A stretch of 64,000 bases of DNA from Pelagimonas sp050633425 (GCF_050633425.1 NZ_JBOEGM010000013.1:124001-188000); one strand, 5' to 3'; numbered from the stretch's first letter, positions 14,315 to 23,087 are shown. Notes: generated by a model not told the origin, from the sequence alone. Numbers and translations: made by a program.

Positions 14315-15582
14315 GATGCCTCCAAAATCCGCAATGCATCGGCAAAGAATGTCTCGGTACCAAAATTGCCGGATTTCAAGGTCAAAGCAATCTGTTTGCG
14401 GTCCGATGTCGCGAAACACCAGGGGACACCGGGCGCGATTTCAGCGCCAATATCAAGCTGCGCGACATCCAACGCCTTGGTGATTGCGCCTGAGGTCTCG
14501 CCCCCGGCTGCGATGAAGCGGCGCGCGCCCATTTCGCGTGCGGTGAGCGCACATGTCGCCAACACGTTCTCAATCATTTCGCCAGCTGTGGCGACGCCTA
14601 GCTTGGCCTGCGCCGCCTTAACGGACGCGGGGGAGGCGGTTGCATAAATCATTGGGAAAGCGTTTAAATCCTGTGATTTGAGCCAGTCCAAGACGGGCTG
14701 TATTCCCTGTTCAGCCAATTGTAACGGGTCGAGCTGGTAAGCCGCTGTTCCGCGTGCCAGATAATCAGCAACCTGCTTGTTGGTCATGGACGAACAACTG
14801 CCCGACAATACAATGCCGCCCGTGCCTAATTTGGGTGTTTGCGCCTTGGGGGCGTCTGCCGAAAGGGTTCCGTCTGCCAAATACAACGCAGGCAACGGCA
14901 TCGCGACCGCAGATCCGCCTGTCATCAACACCATATCGCGGCAGGCCTCGGCGATAATTTCCAAGTCTGAATTCGCGACAGCGTCGACAACCACATGCGC
15001 TGTTCCCTGGCGTTTATGGTCATCCAAAGCAGCGCGCAATGCAGCGGCCCCGCGTGCGACAGTCAACCGATCTGCGAGACCAACGGGCTTGGTCACCTGA
15101 GGGCGCAAAAGCCGCATAAGGTTGCTGTCTTGCATCGGGGTCAATGGGTGGTCCTTCATCGGGCTTTCGGCAAGGGGCTGTTGCCCGACAAACAGATTCC
15201 CCATGAATATGGATCGGCCATTTTCGGGGAAAGCCGGGCAATAGATGGTTTGGTCGACACCCAAATCCGCCATCAATGCTTCGGCCACCGGGCCGATATT
15301 GCCCTCGGCAGTGCTGTCAAAAGTTGAGCAATACTTCCAAAAGAACCGCCTGGCCCCCGCGTTTTGCAACCAGGCAAGAGCTTTGCGGGTCTCGGCCACG
15401 GCTTCGGCCACCGGGGCGGTTCTTGATTTCAGAGCGATTACTTCAAAGGCTGCGGGGTCTTTGGCGGGCTGGTCAGGCACCCCCATGCGCAGGCTGACAC
15501 GCACGCCAGAGCGGGCAAGCAAGCCCGCCAAATCGGTCGCCCCGGTGAAATCGTCGGCAATGGCCCCAAAAATCGTCGTCAT
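14311..15582 (-). CDS. otnK: 3-oxo-tetronate kinase (DUF1537 four-carbon acid sugar kinase)
   Basis: 423 residues with the two-domain DUF1537 architecture: N-terminal substrate domain starting GAIADDFTGATDLAGLLA, and C-terminal nucleotide-binding domain with GARRFIAAGGETSGAI. Phosphorylates 3-oxo-tetronate at O4 with ATP in erythronate/threonate catabolism. It overlaps mgsA by four bases at the start and otnC by four bases at the end, a tightly coupled arrangement. Confidence 0.9.
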   Translation of the reverse strand: MTTIFGAIADDFTGATDLAGLLARSGVRVSLRMGVPDQPAKDPAAFEVIALKSRTAPVAEAVAETRKALAWLQNAGARRFFWKYCSTFDSTAEGNIGPVAEALMADLGVDQTIYCPAFPENGRSIFMGNLFVGQQPLAESPMKDHPLTPMQDSNLMRLLRPQVTKPVGLADRLTVARGAAALRAALDDHKRQGTAHVVVDAVANSDLEIIAEACRDMVLMTGGSAVAMPLPALYLADGTLSADAPKAQTPKLGTGGIVLSGSCSSMTNKQVADYLARGTAAYQLDPLQLAEQGIQPVLDWLKSQDLNAFPMIYATASPASVKAAQAKLGVATAGEMIENVLATCALTAREMGARRFIAAGGETSGAITKALDVAQLDIGAEIAPGVPWCFATSDRKQIALTLKSGNFGTETFFADALRILEAS

Positions 15583-15956
15583 TTTTCGCCCTCAGTCATA
15601 TTGAATAGCACCGCATCCGCAGTGCTTCGATTGATCGCCAGCGGTGTGTTGTACAGGATGGCCAGCCGCAAAAGTGATTTAACATCAACGTCATGCGGGA
15701 GCGCCGAGAGCGGGTCGATGAAGAAGATCAACGCATCCAACCGCTCTTCGGCAATCATCGCCCCAAGCTGAGCGTCACCCCCCAAGGGGCCGCTCAATAA
15801 ACGGTCAACCTCCAGCCCGGCGTCGACGTGAAGTCGCCCACCGGTGGTGCCGGTTGCATAGATATAGTGCTGGCTCAGTGCCGTTTTATTTCGGGTTGCC
15901 CACTCAACAATGAGGTCCTTTTTAGCGTCATGTGCAACAAGGGCGATCTTGGCCAT
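15579..15956 (-). CDS. mgsA: Methylglyoxal synthase
   Basis: 125 residues, a small single-domain enzyme that converts dihydroxyacetone phosphate to methylglyoxal and phosphate. The core SGPLGGDAQLGAMIAE carries the catalytic Asp (E. coli Asp71 equivalent), and FFIDPLSALPHDVDVKSLLRL carries the active-site His. The N-terminal phosphate-binding stretch YATGTTGG is intact. It starts two bases from the ltnD stop and overlaps otnK by four bases. Finding it inside a pathway that makes DHAP is unusual: it could vent excess DHAP when phosphate is limiting. Confidence 0.93.
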   Translation of the reverse strand: MAKIALVAHDAKKDLIVEWATRNKTALSQHYIYATGTTGGRLHVDAGLEVDRLLSGPLGGDAQLGAMIAEERLDALIFFIDPLSALPHDVDVKSLLRLAILYNTPLAINRSTADAVLFNMTEGEK

Positions 15957-15957
15957 C

Positions 15958-16842
15958 TTACTCTCCCGGAAGGGTTAGCCCGGCTTGACGGGCATAGGTT
16001 TTTGCAACAGCGGCATCGTCTTCACCCGATAGGCCCATATCTGCGGCGGCCTTGAACTGAGCGAGAGCGCTTTGCGTGATGGGGGCATCAAAGCCTGTCG
16101 TTTTGGCAATATCCAGCACAATTCCAAGATCTTTTGGCCAGATCGCAACTTGGCTGCGTGGGCTGTAATCGCCATCTACAATATGCGGCGCGCGGTTTTC
16201 TAGCATCCAACTGCTTCCGGCGCATTTGCTGATCACATCAACGAATTGGTTTGGCTGCACACCTTGCGTCATCCCAAAGGTGAGCGCCTCGGCCATGGCC
16301 GCGATGTGAACGCCTGCCAAAAGCTGATTAACGGCTTTCATGGCGCTGCCGGGGCCCGCGTGATCTCCGAGTTCAAAAACAGTTTCCGACACGCTTGCCA
16401 AAATGGGGCGCGCAGCATCAAAAGCGTCTTGACTGCCCGAGGCCATCACGGAAAGCTGCCCGAGAGCTGCTTTTCCGGCCCCTCCCGAAATCGGGGCGTC
16501 GAGATACAAGATGCCCATTGCATTACAGCGCGCTTCCATGTCCTTGGCAAATTCTGGCGCGACCGTGGCACATCCCAGCACTACGGCCCCTTTGCGCAGT
16601 TTCGCGGCAATCCCGTCTTCGCCAAACAGGACCTCTTCGGTTTGGGCGCTGTTGAGAACAACGACCATCACAACATCCAACGAGTCCGGCAAAGGCGTTG
16701 TTTCACCACCCTCGACGACAAACTCTGCCTTGCGCTTGGGGGAAATGTCTTGTCCCCAAACGCGGTTTCCCTCGCGAAGTGCTGACAAAGCCATGCCATA
16801 CCCCATCGAACCGAGACCGATGACTGCAACGTTTTGTGACAT
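15958..16842 (-). CDS. ltnD: L-threonate dehydrogenase-like (3-hydroxyisobutyrate dehydrogenase family)
   Basis: 294 residues: Rossmann motif VIGLGSMGYGMA at the N terminus, substrate motif DAPISGGAGKAALG and the catalytic Lys in GSAMKAVNQLLAG. With otnK, otnC and otnI in the same operon the best match is LtnD, which oxidises L-threonate to 2-oxo-tetronate with NAD+; family membership alone would also allow a generic beta-hydroxyacid dehydrogenase. First gene of the operon, divergent from the LacI regulator, with operators in between. Confidence 0.83.
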   Translation of the reverse strand: MSQNVAVIGLGSMGYGMALSALREGNRVWGQDISPKRKAEFVVEGGETTPLPDSLDVVMVVVLNSAQTEEVLFGEDGIAAKLRKGAVVLGCATVAPEFAKDMEARCNAMGILYLDAPISGGAGKAALGQLSVMASGSQDAFDAARPILASVSETVFELGDHAGPGSAMKAVNQLLAGVHIAAMAEALTFGMTQGVQPNQFVDVISKCAGSSWMLENRAPHIVDGDYSPRSQVAIWPKDLGIVLDIAKTTGFDAPITQSALAQFKAAADMGLSGEDDAAVAKTYARQAGLTLPGE

Positions 16843-16879
16843 GGTGAGTCCTCTCTAGCTGAATTTCTGGTATCGGTAA

Positions 16880-16893
16880 CGGTATCGATACCG
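16880..16893. promoter_or_regulatory. LacI-type operator between ltnD and lacI
   Basis: CGGTATCGATACCG is a perfect 14-bp palindrome with the central CG of LacI/GalR operators. An imperfect copy (GGTATCGGTAAC, 16869-16880) abuts it, 27 bases upstream of ltnD, so the site can block ltnD transcription and is about 70 bases from the lacI start. Confidence 0.75.
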
Positions 16894-16961
16894 GTTTGTC
16901 AATCTTCTAGGGTCATGTATGGTGAAATTTGGGTAGGATTTGGGTAGGTCAGGGGGACTGA

Positions 16962-17942
16962 ATGGCGCGCAAAGTGACATTGGCAGATGTAGCTGCCACT
17001 GCGGGGGTCAGCAAAATGACAGCGTCGCGGGCGTTGAGGGGCGCGGCGGATGTCTCCAAAAGCAGTCTGGGCAAAGTTCAAAAAGCCGCTGACCAGCTTG
17101 GCTATGTCGCCAACCCGTTGGCGGCGTCCTTGTCGACGCAGCGCACGCAGCTGGTCGGCGTTGTTGTGCCCAGTTTGACCAATACGGTCTTTGCGGAAAT
17201 GGTAACGGGGATCGCAGAAACCATTGAGGGTAGCGGGTTGCAGCCGGTCTTCGGCGTGACAAATTACAACGCGGACACCGAAGTTGACGTGCTACGCAAT
17301 ATGCTAAGCTGGCGCCCGGCGGGCCTGATTGTTACCGGGGTCGATCATCCCGACACGGCGCATGCCTTGCTTTCGCAAACCACCGAGCCATTGGTGCAAG
17401 TGATGGATGTCGACGGCGACGCAATCGACAATTGTGTCGGGATTTCGCATCGCCAGGCAGGGGCGGATATGGCAAATGCCTTATATGCGGCCGGACGGCG
17501 CAAGATTGGCTATATATGTTGCACCCAATCCTACGACATTCGGGCGCGCAAACGCCGTGAAGGCTTTGAAGAGGCGCTGCATCTCCATGGGTGCGACATT
17601 GCTGCAATGAAACGCACAAATGCCCCGTCTTCCGTGCCTGCTGGGCGGGAGTTGACGCGGCAATTGTTGACCGAAGCCCCGGATTTGGATGCGATCTATT
17701 ATTCCAACGATGACTTGGCCGCCGGGGGGCAATTCCATTGTCTTGCCGAGGGGATACCTATCCCTGATCGGCTGCAACTGGCCGGTTTCAACGGTCTGGA
17801 CTTTGTCGAGGCCCTGCCGGTTCCGATGGCCACAACACGCACACCACGCCGCGAGATTGGCCAGTTGGCGGCCAAGATGGTTTTGGATCGGGATGCCGGG
17901 CGCACAACGGTTCTCGGATCGGAAGTCCTGTTTCCCCGCTGA
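16962..17942 (+). CDS. LacI family regulator of the threonate/tetronate operon
   Basis: 326 residues: LacI helix-turn-helix at residues 4-30 (KVTLADVAATAGVSKMTASRALRG), hinge with the YVANPLAASLSTQRT motif, then a periplasmic-binding-protein-like effector domain (VGVVVPSLTNTVFAEMVTGI). The sequence resembles the GntR/IdnR gluconate-type branch of LacI proteins. Divergent from ltnD across an operator gap, so it most likely represses ltnD-mgsA-otnKCI and is released by a sugar acid. The effector is inferred only from context. Confidence 0.88.
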   Translation: MARKVTLADVAATAGVSKMTASRALRGAADVSKSSLGKVQKAADQLGYVANPLAASLSTQRTQLVGVVVPSLTNTVFAEMVTGIAETIEGSGLQPVFGVTNYNADTEVDVLRNMLSWRPAGLIVTGVDHPDTAHALLSQTTEPLVQVMDVDGDAIDNCVGISHRQAGADMANALYAAGRRKIGYICCTQSYDIRARKRREGFEEALHLHGCDIAAMKRTNAPSSVPAGRELTRQLLTEAPDLDAIYYSNDDLAAGGQFHCLAEGIPIPDRLQLAGFNGLDFVEALPVPMATTRTPRREIGQLAAKMVLDRDAGRTTVLGSEVLFPR

Positions 17943-17997
17943 ATAGGCAAGGTACAGAAACTTTTTATTGAATATTTACAATGCATTGCAGCCAAAG

Positions 17998-18013
17998 TGG
18001 ACCGTTTGGTAAA
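17998..18013. promoter_or_regulatory. Degenerate RutR-like box upstream of preT
   Basis: TGGACCGTTTGGTAAA matches the palindromic RutR consensus TTGACCA-NN-TGGTCAA at 11 of 14 positions, 70 bases upstream of preT. Two near-perfect boxes occur at 23088 and 23119 in the same gene region. Confidence 0.4.
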
Positions 18014-18082
18014 ATAATCGTTTGATAAATTTCAGAATTATGGGAGGCTACCCCTAAGCAAAACCGACAACAGGGGTTAGCC

Positions 18083-19423
18083 ATGAGTTCCAAACAATTC
18101 GAGGACGGGATCACCGCCGGGCGTCTTGACGCTGCTGCGCTGGATGCCAATTTCTCGGATCTGCATCCTGCCTATGATCCACATGAGGCACTGGTCGCTG
18201 CAGATCGTTGCTATTTTTGTCACGACGCGCCATGCCAGGTCGCCTGTCCGACATCCATCGACATTCCATTGTTTATCCGCCAGATCGCGACGGGAACGCC
18301 CGAAGCTGCCGCGCGGACGATCCTTGAGGAAAATATCCTTGGTGGCATGTGCGCCCGCGTATGCCCAACTGAAACGCTCTGCGAAGAGGTTTGCGTGCGT
18401 GAAACCGCCGAGGGTAAGCCGGTTGAAATTGGCCGTTTGCAGCGCTTTGCGACCGATACAGTGATGGCCACGGGCACCCATCCCTTTACGCGCGCTGCCG
18501 AGACCGGCAAAAAGGTTGCCATTGTCGGGGCGGGGCCTGCCGGTTTGGCCTGTGCGCACCGTCTGGCCATGAATGGCCACAATGCGGTGATCTTTGAAGC
18601 GCGTCAAAAGGGCGGTGGTCTCAACGAATTTGGCATCGCAGCCTATAAATCCACCAACGATTTTGCACAGTCCGAAGTGGACTGGCTCCTGCAAATCGGC
18701 GGGATCGAAATCCGCTATGACGCGGGTTTGGGCGATACCCTTACGCTCGAAAGCTTGCAGGCCGACTTTGATGCGGTGTTCCTTGGGATGGGCCTTGGCG
18801 GTGTGAACGCGCTGCGCCTTGAGGGGGAAGACAAAGCTGGCGTTCAGCCCGCGACCGAATTCATCGAAGAGTTGCGCCAGGCCAGTGATCTGTCGGGAAT
18901 GAAAATCGGCCGTCGCGTCGTGGTGATTGGCGGCGGCATGACCGCGATCGACGCCGGCGCACAGGCACGTTTGCTCGGCGCACAGGACGTCACGATTGTC
19001 TATCGTCGCGGACAAGACGCCATGGCTGCGTCGGAGTTTGAACAAGATCTCGCGGCGCAAAAAGGCGTGCGGATCATTCACAACGCAGCCCCAATCGGCG
19101 TCGAAGGCAATGGCAGCCTAACAGGTGTTCGCTTTGCCTATACGGAAACTCAAAACGGCAAACTGGTGACATTGGACGACGGCTTTACCTTGCCGGCCGA
19201 CCAGTTGTTCACGGCCATTGGTCAATCCTTGTCAGGGGCACCTGATGCGCTGACTCTGGAAGGCGGAAAGATCAAGGTTGATGGCCTTGGGCGCAGCTCA
19301 GTGTCGGGTGTTTGGGCCGGGGGCGATTGCGCTTCGGGCGGAGATGATCTGACGGTTACGGCTGTGGCCGAAGGCCGCGACGCCGCGATGGATATCCATG
19401 CAACATTGGTAGGAGAGGCATAA
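18083..19423 (+). CDS. preT: NAD-dependent dihydropyrimidine dehydrogenase subunit PreT
   Basis: 446 residues: an N-terminal alpha-helical iron-sulfur domain (CYFCHDAPCQVACPTSIDIP and GGMCARVCPTETLCEEVC, residues about 35-110), then FAD- and NAD(H)-binding Rossmann domains (VAIVGAGPAGLACAHRLA near 147; VVVIGGGMTAIDAGAQARLLG near 280). With PreA it reduces uracil and thymine to the dihydro forms using NADH. Its stop overlaps the preA start as TAATG, so the subunits are translationally coupled. AGGGG precedes the ATG. Confidence 0.95.
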   Translation: MSSKQFEDGITAGRLDAAALDANFSDLHPAYDPHEALVAADRCYFCHDAPCQVACPTSIDIPLFIRQIATGTPEAAARTILEENILGGMCARVCPTETLCEEVCVRETAEGKPVEIGRLQRFATDTVMATGTHPFTRAAETGKKVAIVGAGPAGLACAHRLAMNGHNAVIFEARQKGGGLNEFGIAAYKSTNDFAQSEVDWLLQIGGIEIRYDAGLGDTLTLESLQADFDAVFLGMGLGGVNALRLEGEDKAGVQPATEFIEELRQASDLSGMKIGRRVVVIGGGMTAIDAGAQARLLGAQDVTIVYRRGQDAMAASEFEQDLAAQKGVRIIHNAAPIGVEGNGSLTGVRFAYTETQNGKLVTLDDGFTLPADQLFTAIGQSLSGAPDALTLEGGKIKVDGLGRSSVSGVWAGGDCASGGDDLTVTAVAEGRDAAMDIHATLVGEA

Positions 19424-20727
19424 TGGCTGATCTGACGACAGACTTTCTTGGCATCAAAAGCCCCAATCCCTTTTGGCTCGCCTCTGCGCCTCCCACCGAC
19501 AAAGAATACAACGTGCGCCGCGCTTTTGAGGCCGGATGGGGTGGGGTGGTTTGGAAAACCTTAGGGTCCGAAGGGCCGCCCGTTGTCAACGTCAATGGCC
19601 CGCGCTATGGCGCGATTCATGGGGCCGATCGGCGTTTGTTGGGCTTGAATAACATCGAGCTGATCACGGATCGTTCGCTCGAAACCAACCTCGAAGAGAT
19701 GACGCGGGTCAAAAAGGATTACCCGGATCGCGCGCTGATTGCCTCGATCATGGTGCCTTGTGAAGAAGCTGCCTGGAAAGCCATTCTGCCACGGGTCATG
19801 GAAACCGGCTGTGACGGGATTGAGCTTAACTTTGGCTGTCCACATGGAATGGCCGAACGTGGCATGGGCTCGGCCGTGGGGCAGGTTCCAGAATATATTC
19901 AGATGGTTACAGAGTGGTGCAAAAAGTACTACGACAAGCCAGTGATCGTAAAGCTAACCCCAAATATCACCGATGTCCGCTTTCCGGCCCGTGCCGCCAA
20001 AGCGGGGGGGGCCGATGCGGTGAGCCTGATCAACACGATTAACTCGATCACATCCGTGAATCTTGATGCCATGTCCCCCGAGCCGATGATTGATGGCAAG
20101 GGCACCCATGGCGGCTATTGCGGACCAGCGGTGAAGCCGATTGCCATGAACATGGTTGCCGAAATCGCCCGTGATCCTGAAACACATGGTTTGCCGATTT
20201 CCGGGATTGGCGGCATCACAACATGGCGGGACGCGGCAGAATTTATGGTTCTGGGTGCAGGCAACGTTCAAGTTTGTACTGCCGCGATGACCTACGGCTT
20301 TAAGATTGTTCAGGAAATGATCTCTGGCCTGTCGCAATGGATGGATGAGCAAGGCTATAACAGCACCTCAGATTTCATCGGAAAAGCCGTGCCAAATGTC
20401 ACCGATTGGCAGTATCTCAACCTCAACCACATCACCAAAGCCCGCATTGATCAGGATGCCTGTATCAAATGTGGTCGCTGTTATGCCGCCTGCGAAGACA
20501 CCTCGCATCAGGCGATTTCGATGACCGAAGACCGGGTGTTTGACGTCAAAGATGACGAATGCGTGGCCTGCAACCTCTGTGTCAACGTGTGCCCGGTCGA
20601 AAACTGCATCACGATGGAGGTTTTGGAACCCGGCGCGATGGATGAACGGACAGGCAAGCCCGTCGAAAAAGACTATGCAAACTGGACAACACATCCCAAC
20701 AACCCGTCCGCGACTGCGGCGGAATAA
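19423..20727 (+). CDS. preA: NAD-dependent dihydropyrimidine dehydrogenase subunit PreA
   Basis: 434 residues: a dihydroorotate dehydrogenase-like FMN TIM barrel (residues about 1-310; active-site loop LNFGCPHGMAERGMGSAVGQ with the catalytic Cys) and a C-terminal double [4Fe-4S] ferredoxin domain (CIKCGRCYAACEDTSHQ and CVACNLCVNVCPVENC). The flavin site reduces the pyrimidine ring with electrons passed from PreT. A terminator follows immediately. Confidence 0.96.
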   Translation: MADLTTDFLGIKSPNPFWLASAPPTDKEYNVRRAFEAGWGGVVWKTLGSEGPPVVNVNGPRYGAIHGADRRLLGLNNIELITDRSLETNLEEMTRVKKDYPDRALIASIMVPCEEAAWKAILPRVMETGCDGIELNFGCPHGMAERGMGSAVGQVPEYIQMVTEWCKKYYDKPVIVKLTPNITDVRFPARAAKAGGADAVSLINTINSITSVNLDAMSPEPMIDGKGTHGGYCGPAVKPIAMNMVAEIARDPETHGLPISGIGGITTWRDAAEFMVLGAGNVQVCTAAMTYGFKIVQEMISGLSQWMDEQGYNSTSDFIGKAVPNVTDWQYLNLNHITKARIDQDACIKCGRCYAACEDTSHQAISMTEDRVFDVKDDECVACNLCVNVCPVENCITMEVLEPGAMDERTGKPVEKDYANWTTHPNNPSATAAE

Positions 20728-20737
20728 TTCTCTCTAT

Positions 20738-20764
20738 GCCCGGCCTTTGTGCCGGGCGTTTTTT
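20738..20764 (+). terminator. Rho-independent terminator of preTA
   Basis: GCCCGGC / GCCGGGC stem (7 bp) with a six-base loop, followed by G and six T, begins 11 bases after the preA stop codon. It separates preTA from the rrf2-type gene. Confidence 0.93.
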
Positions 20765-20785
20765 CGACCTTATTGTGCATATGAA

Positions 20786-20798
20786 ATATCCGGGATAT
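20786..20798. promoter_or_regulatory. Palindrome just upstream of the Rrf2-family gene
   Basis: ATATCCGGGATAT is a perfect 13-bp palindrome about a central G, 28 bases upstream of the Rrf2 start codon and in the place expected for a self-repressing operator. Confidence 0.45.
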
Positions 20799-20825
20799 AA
20801 ACTATCCACGAATCGGAGGTGCGAG

Positions 20826-21317
20826 ATGAAACTGAGTGATGGTGTTGAAGCGGCGATTCATTGTGTGACAATGCTGGCTGTTTTGGACGAAGAGAGAGTG
20901 CTGTCAGGCGCGGCACTGGCGGAATTTCATGGTGTTTCCGCGAGCTATTTACTGAAACATCTCAAGGCTTTGTCCCGCTCTGGCGTGCTTAAATCCGTTC
21001 CCGGCCCAACGGGGGGCTATCGGCTGGGCAAACCACCCCATGAGATCACATTGTTGGATGTGGTCTTGGCGGTTGAGGGGCCGGAGCCGGCATTTCGCTG
21101 CAAGGAAATCCGACGCAATGGCCCCAACCCTTTGCCAGACAATGCGTTTCCTGCACCCTGCGGGATCAGCGCTGCCATGCTTGGGGCCGAACGCGTTTAT
21201 CGTGCTGCGCTGCGCGAAACGCTGATTTCCGATCTGATTTCACAACATTTGGCCACGTCCGATCCGCGCCTGAACCAGCGGGGATGCGCGTTTGTTGCCC
21301 TAAACCAACGACCTTAA
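20826..21317 (+). CDS. Rrf2 family transcriptional regulator
   Basis: 163 residues; N-terminal winged helix of the Rrf2 type (MKLSDGVEAAIHCVTMLAVL, LAEFHGVSASYLLKHLKALSRSGVLKSVPG, then the GGYRLGKP wing). Family members such as IscR and NsrR bind Fe-S clusters through three Cys; here the C-terminal half shows only two candidate Cys (FRCKEIRR, APCGIS), so cluster binding is uncertain. ATG 20826 follows CGGAGG; the frame is open to 20736 through the preTA terminator, which excludes the longer reading. Followed after 27 bases by a CMD-family gene, its likely target. Confidence 0.87.
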   Translation: MKLSDGVEAAIHCVTMLAVLDEERVLSGAALAEFHGVSASYLLKHLKALSRSGVLKSVPGPTGGYRLGKPPHEITLLDVVLAVEGPEPAFRCKEIRRNGPNPLPDNAFPAPCGISAAMLGAERVYRAALRETLISDLISQHLATSDPRLNQRGCAFVALNQRP

Positions 21318-21344
21318 CCCCCCCGATGTAACAAGGAGAGACCC

Positions 21345-21803
21345 ATGGAACCCCGAATGAACTTCTGGGCGGCTGCGCCAGATATTGTCAAAGCACTGCA
21401 GACGCTTAACACAGCACTAGAAGAGAGTGGACTGGAGGCCAGTCTGCGGCATTTATTGAAACTTCGCGCGTCACAAATCAATGGCTGCGCGTTTTGCGTG
21501 GACATGCACACCCGCGAGGCCCGCAATGATGGCGAGACCGAGCAACGCCTCTTTCTGACGTCTGCATGGCATGACAGTTTTCTGTTTACCGAGCGTGAAC
21601 GCGCCGCGTTTGCCTGGACCGAAGCGTTGACGCTCCTTAGCGATAAGGGCCCGACGGATGAGTTGTACGAGGCAACGCGGGCGCATTTCGACGAAGCCGA
21701 GATGATGAAATTGACCAGCCTCATAGGCATGATCAACGTCTGGAACAGGGTGTCGATTGCCTTTCGCGCGGTGCATTCCGCTCCGACGAACATGGCTGCT
21801 TAG
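21345..21803 (+). CDS. Carboxymuconolactone decarboxylase (AhpD-like) family protein
   Basis: 152 residues, all-helical CMD fold with the redox motif CAFCVDMH (residues about 45-52), as in AhpD-type peroxidase/alkylhydroperoxidase proteins. Such proteins use the CxxC pair and a nearby His in thiol-based peroxide reduction. AAGGAG precedes the start. Co-transcribed with the Rrf2 regulator, a frequent pairing. It overlaps the convergent TetR gene by four bases. Confidence 0.9.
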   Translation: MEPRMNFWAAAPDIVKALQTLNTALEESGLEASLRHLLKLRASQINGCAFCVDMHTREARNDGETEQRLFLTSAWHDSFLFTERERAAFAWTEALTLLSDKGPTDELYEATRAHFDEAEMMKLTSLIGMINVWNRVSIAFRAVHSAPTNMAA

Positions 21804-22414
21804 GGCGTCAACATCCGCCGAAACAACGTTTCGACAAACTCAGGCGCGGTGTCGAATGGATCTTGTCCGGCCAGCACCGCGCGCACCTGCACATCAAAAT
21901 CAGCATAGTGTTGTGTGGTGGCCCAAATCGCAAAAATAAGATGGTAAGGGTCTGATTTCGCTAACTTTCCTTTATCCATCCACCCTTGAATAAGAGCGGC
22001 TTTTTCATCCATCAACGCTTTGAGCGGCCCGGCGAGCACGTCGCGAATACGCGGAGCGGTCTGGATCATTTCGGTGGCAAACAACCGGCTTTCGCGCGGC
22101 ATGTCGCGGCTCATATCCAGTTTGCGGCGCACATAAGCCAACAGTTCTTCGACGGGGTCGTCGCTCTCAGATAACTCCTTCAGCGGAGCAATCCAGATGT
22201 CCAACAGCCCTTCGAGAAGCTCTTTGTAGATCGCTTCTTTGCCTTCAAAATAGTAAATGACATTGGGTTTTGACAGTCCGGCCCGCGCCGCGATTTGATC
22301 CAATGTGGCACCACGCAACCCGTTTTCCGAGAAGACATCCAGCGCAGCATCAAAAATTGCTTGACGCTTTTCGCGTTGAATACGGGTGGTGCCCATGGGG
22401 CGCGGATTGTTCAT
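21800..22414 (-). CDS. RutR-like TetR family regulator (second of a tandem pair)
   Basis: 204 residues; N-terminal helix-turn-helix (GATLDQIAARAGLSKPNVIYYFEGKEAIYKELL) and the RutR-type C-terminal domain with LFATEMIQTAPRIRDVL and the IWATTQHYADFDVQV stretch also found in its neighbour. RutR of E. coli senses uracil and thymine. It overlaps the upstream regulator by four bases (ATGA), so two RutR paralogues are made from one transcript. Its target is probably the pyrimidine genes. Confidence 0.88.
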   Translation of the reverse strand: MNNPRPMGTTRIQREKRQAIFDAALDVFSENGLRGATLDQIAARAGLSKPNVIYYFEGKEAIYKELLEGLLDIWIAPLKELSESDDPVEELLAYVRRKLDMSRDMPRESRLFATEMIQTAPRIRDVLAGPLKALMDEKAALIQGWMDKGKLAKSDPYHLIFAIWATTQHYADFDVQVRAVLAGQDPFDTAPEFVETLFRRMLTP

Positions 22415-23058
22415 TTCTTGGTCTCGCTGCTCGTGTCGTCAATCCCCAAACCGCGAAGGATGATCCCGCGAACATTCTGTTTGGCTGCCTGCCATTGTGC
22501 GTCATCTAGCGGCGCGCCGCCATTCAAAGTTTCAATCTGATGTTGAAAATCAGCATAATGCTGCGTCGTCGACCAAATCATATAGAGTAGATGCCGGGGG
22601 TTGGTTTGCACCATTTTCCCCTCGTCAATCCAGTTTTGGATGACGCTAATGCGGTCGTCGGTCCAAGCGACCAGGACGTCCTCAAGATAATCCTGGATCA
22701 CAGGCGCACCGTGCATGACTTCAGAGGCCCAGACTTTGGACCCCATCGGGTGGCGTCGTGAGATCTCCATTTTGGCGTCAATATAGCCGCCAATGCCTTC
22801 GGCGGGGCCCGATGATTCGTCGAATGCTTCGGCCGCCTGGAGCCAGATGTCGAAAATATTCGACACGACGCGGCGGTACAGATCTTCTTTGGTCGAAAAG
22901 TAATAGTGAATATTTGCTTTTGGCAGGCCCGACACATCAGCGATCAGTTGCATCGTCGCACCACCGAAACCCGCCTCAGCAAACACTTTTTCCGCTGCCA
23001 AAAGGATTTGCTTTTCCTTTTCTTGGCGCCTCAATTTTGAGCCATTGCTATTGGACAT
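22411..23058 (-). CDS. RutR-like TetR family regulator (first of a tandem pair)
   Basis: 215 residues; helix-turn-helix at residues about 30-58 (GATMQLIADVSGLPKANIHYYFSTKEDLYRRVV) and the RutR-type effector domain (VWASEVMHGAPVIQDYL, IWSTTQHYADFQHQIE). It is divergent from the amidase gene, and the 158-base gap holds two copies of the RutR consensus palindrome. It most likely binds there and controls both itself and the catabolic operon in response to a pyrimidine or degradation product. Confidence 0.9.
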   Translation of the reverse strand: MSNSNGSKLRRQEKEKQILLAAEKVFAEAGFGGATMQLIADVSGLPKANIHYYFSTKEDLYRRVVSNIFDIWLQAAEAFDESSGPAEGIGGYIDAKMEISRRHPMGSKVWASEVMHGAPVIQDYLEDVLVAWTDDRISVIQNWIDEGKMVQTNPRHLLYMIWSTTQHYADFQHQIETLNGGAPLDDAQWQAAKQNVRGIILRGLGIDDTSSETKK

Positions 23059-23087
23059 AGCGCAAACACATCCTTTTTCAGAAATTT

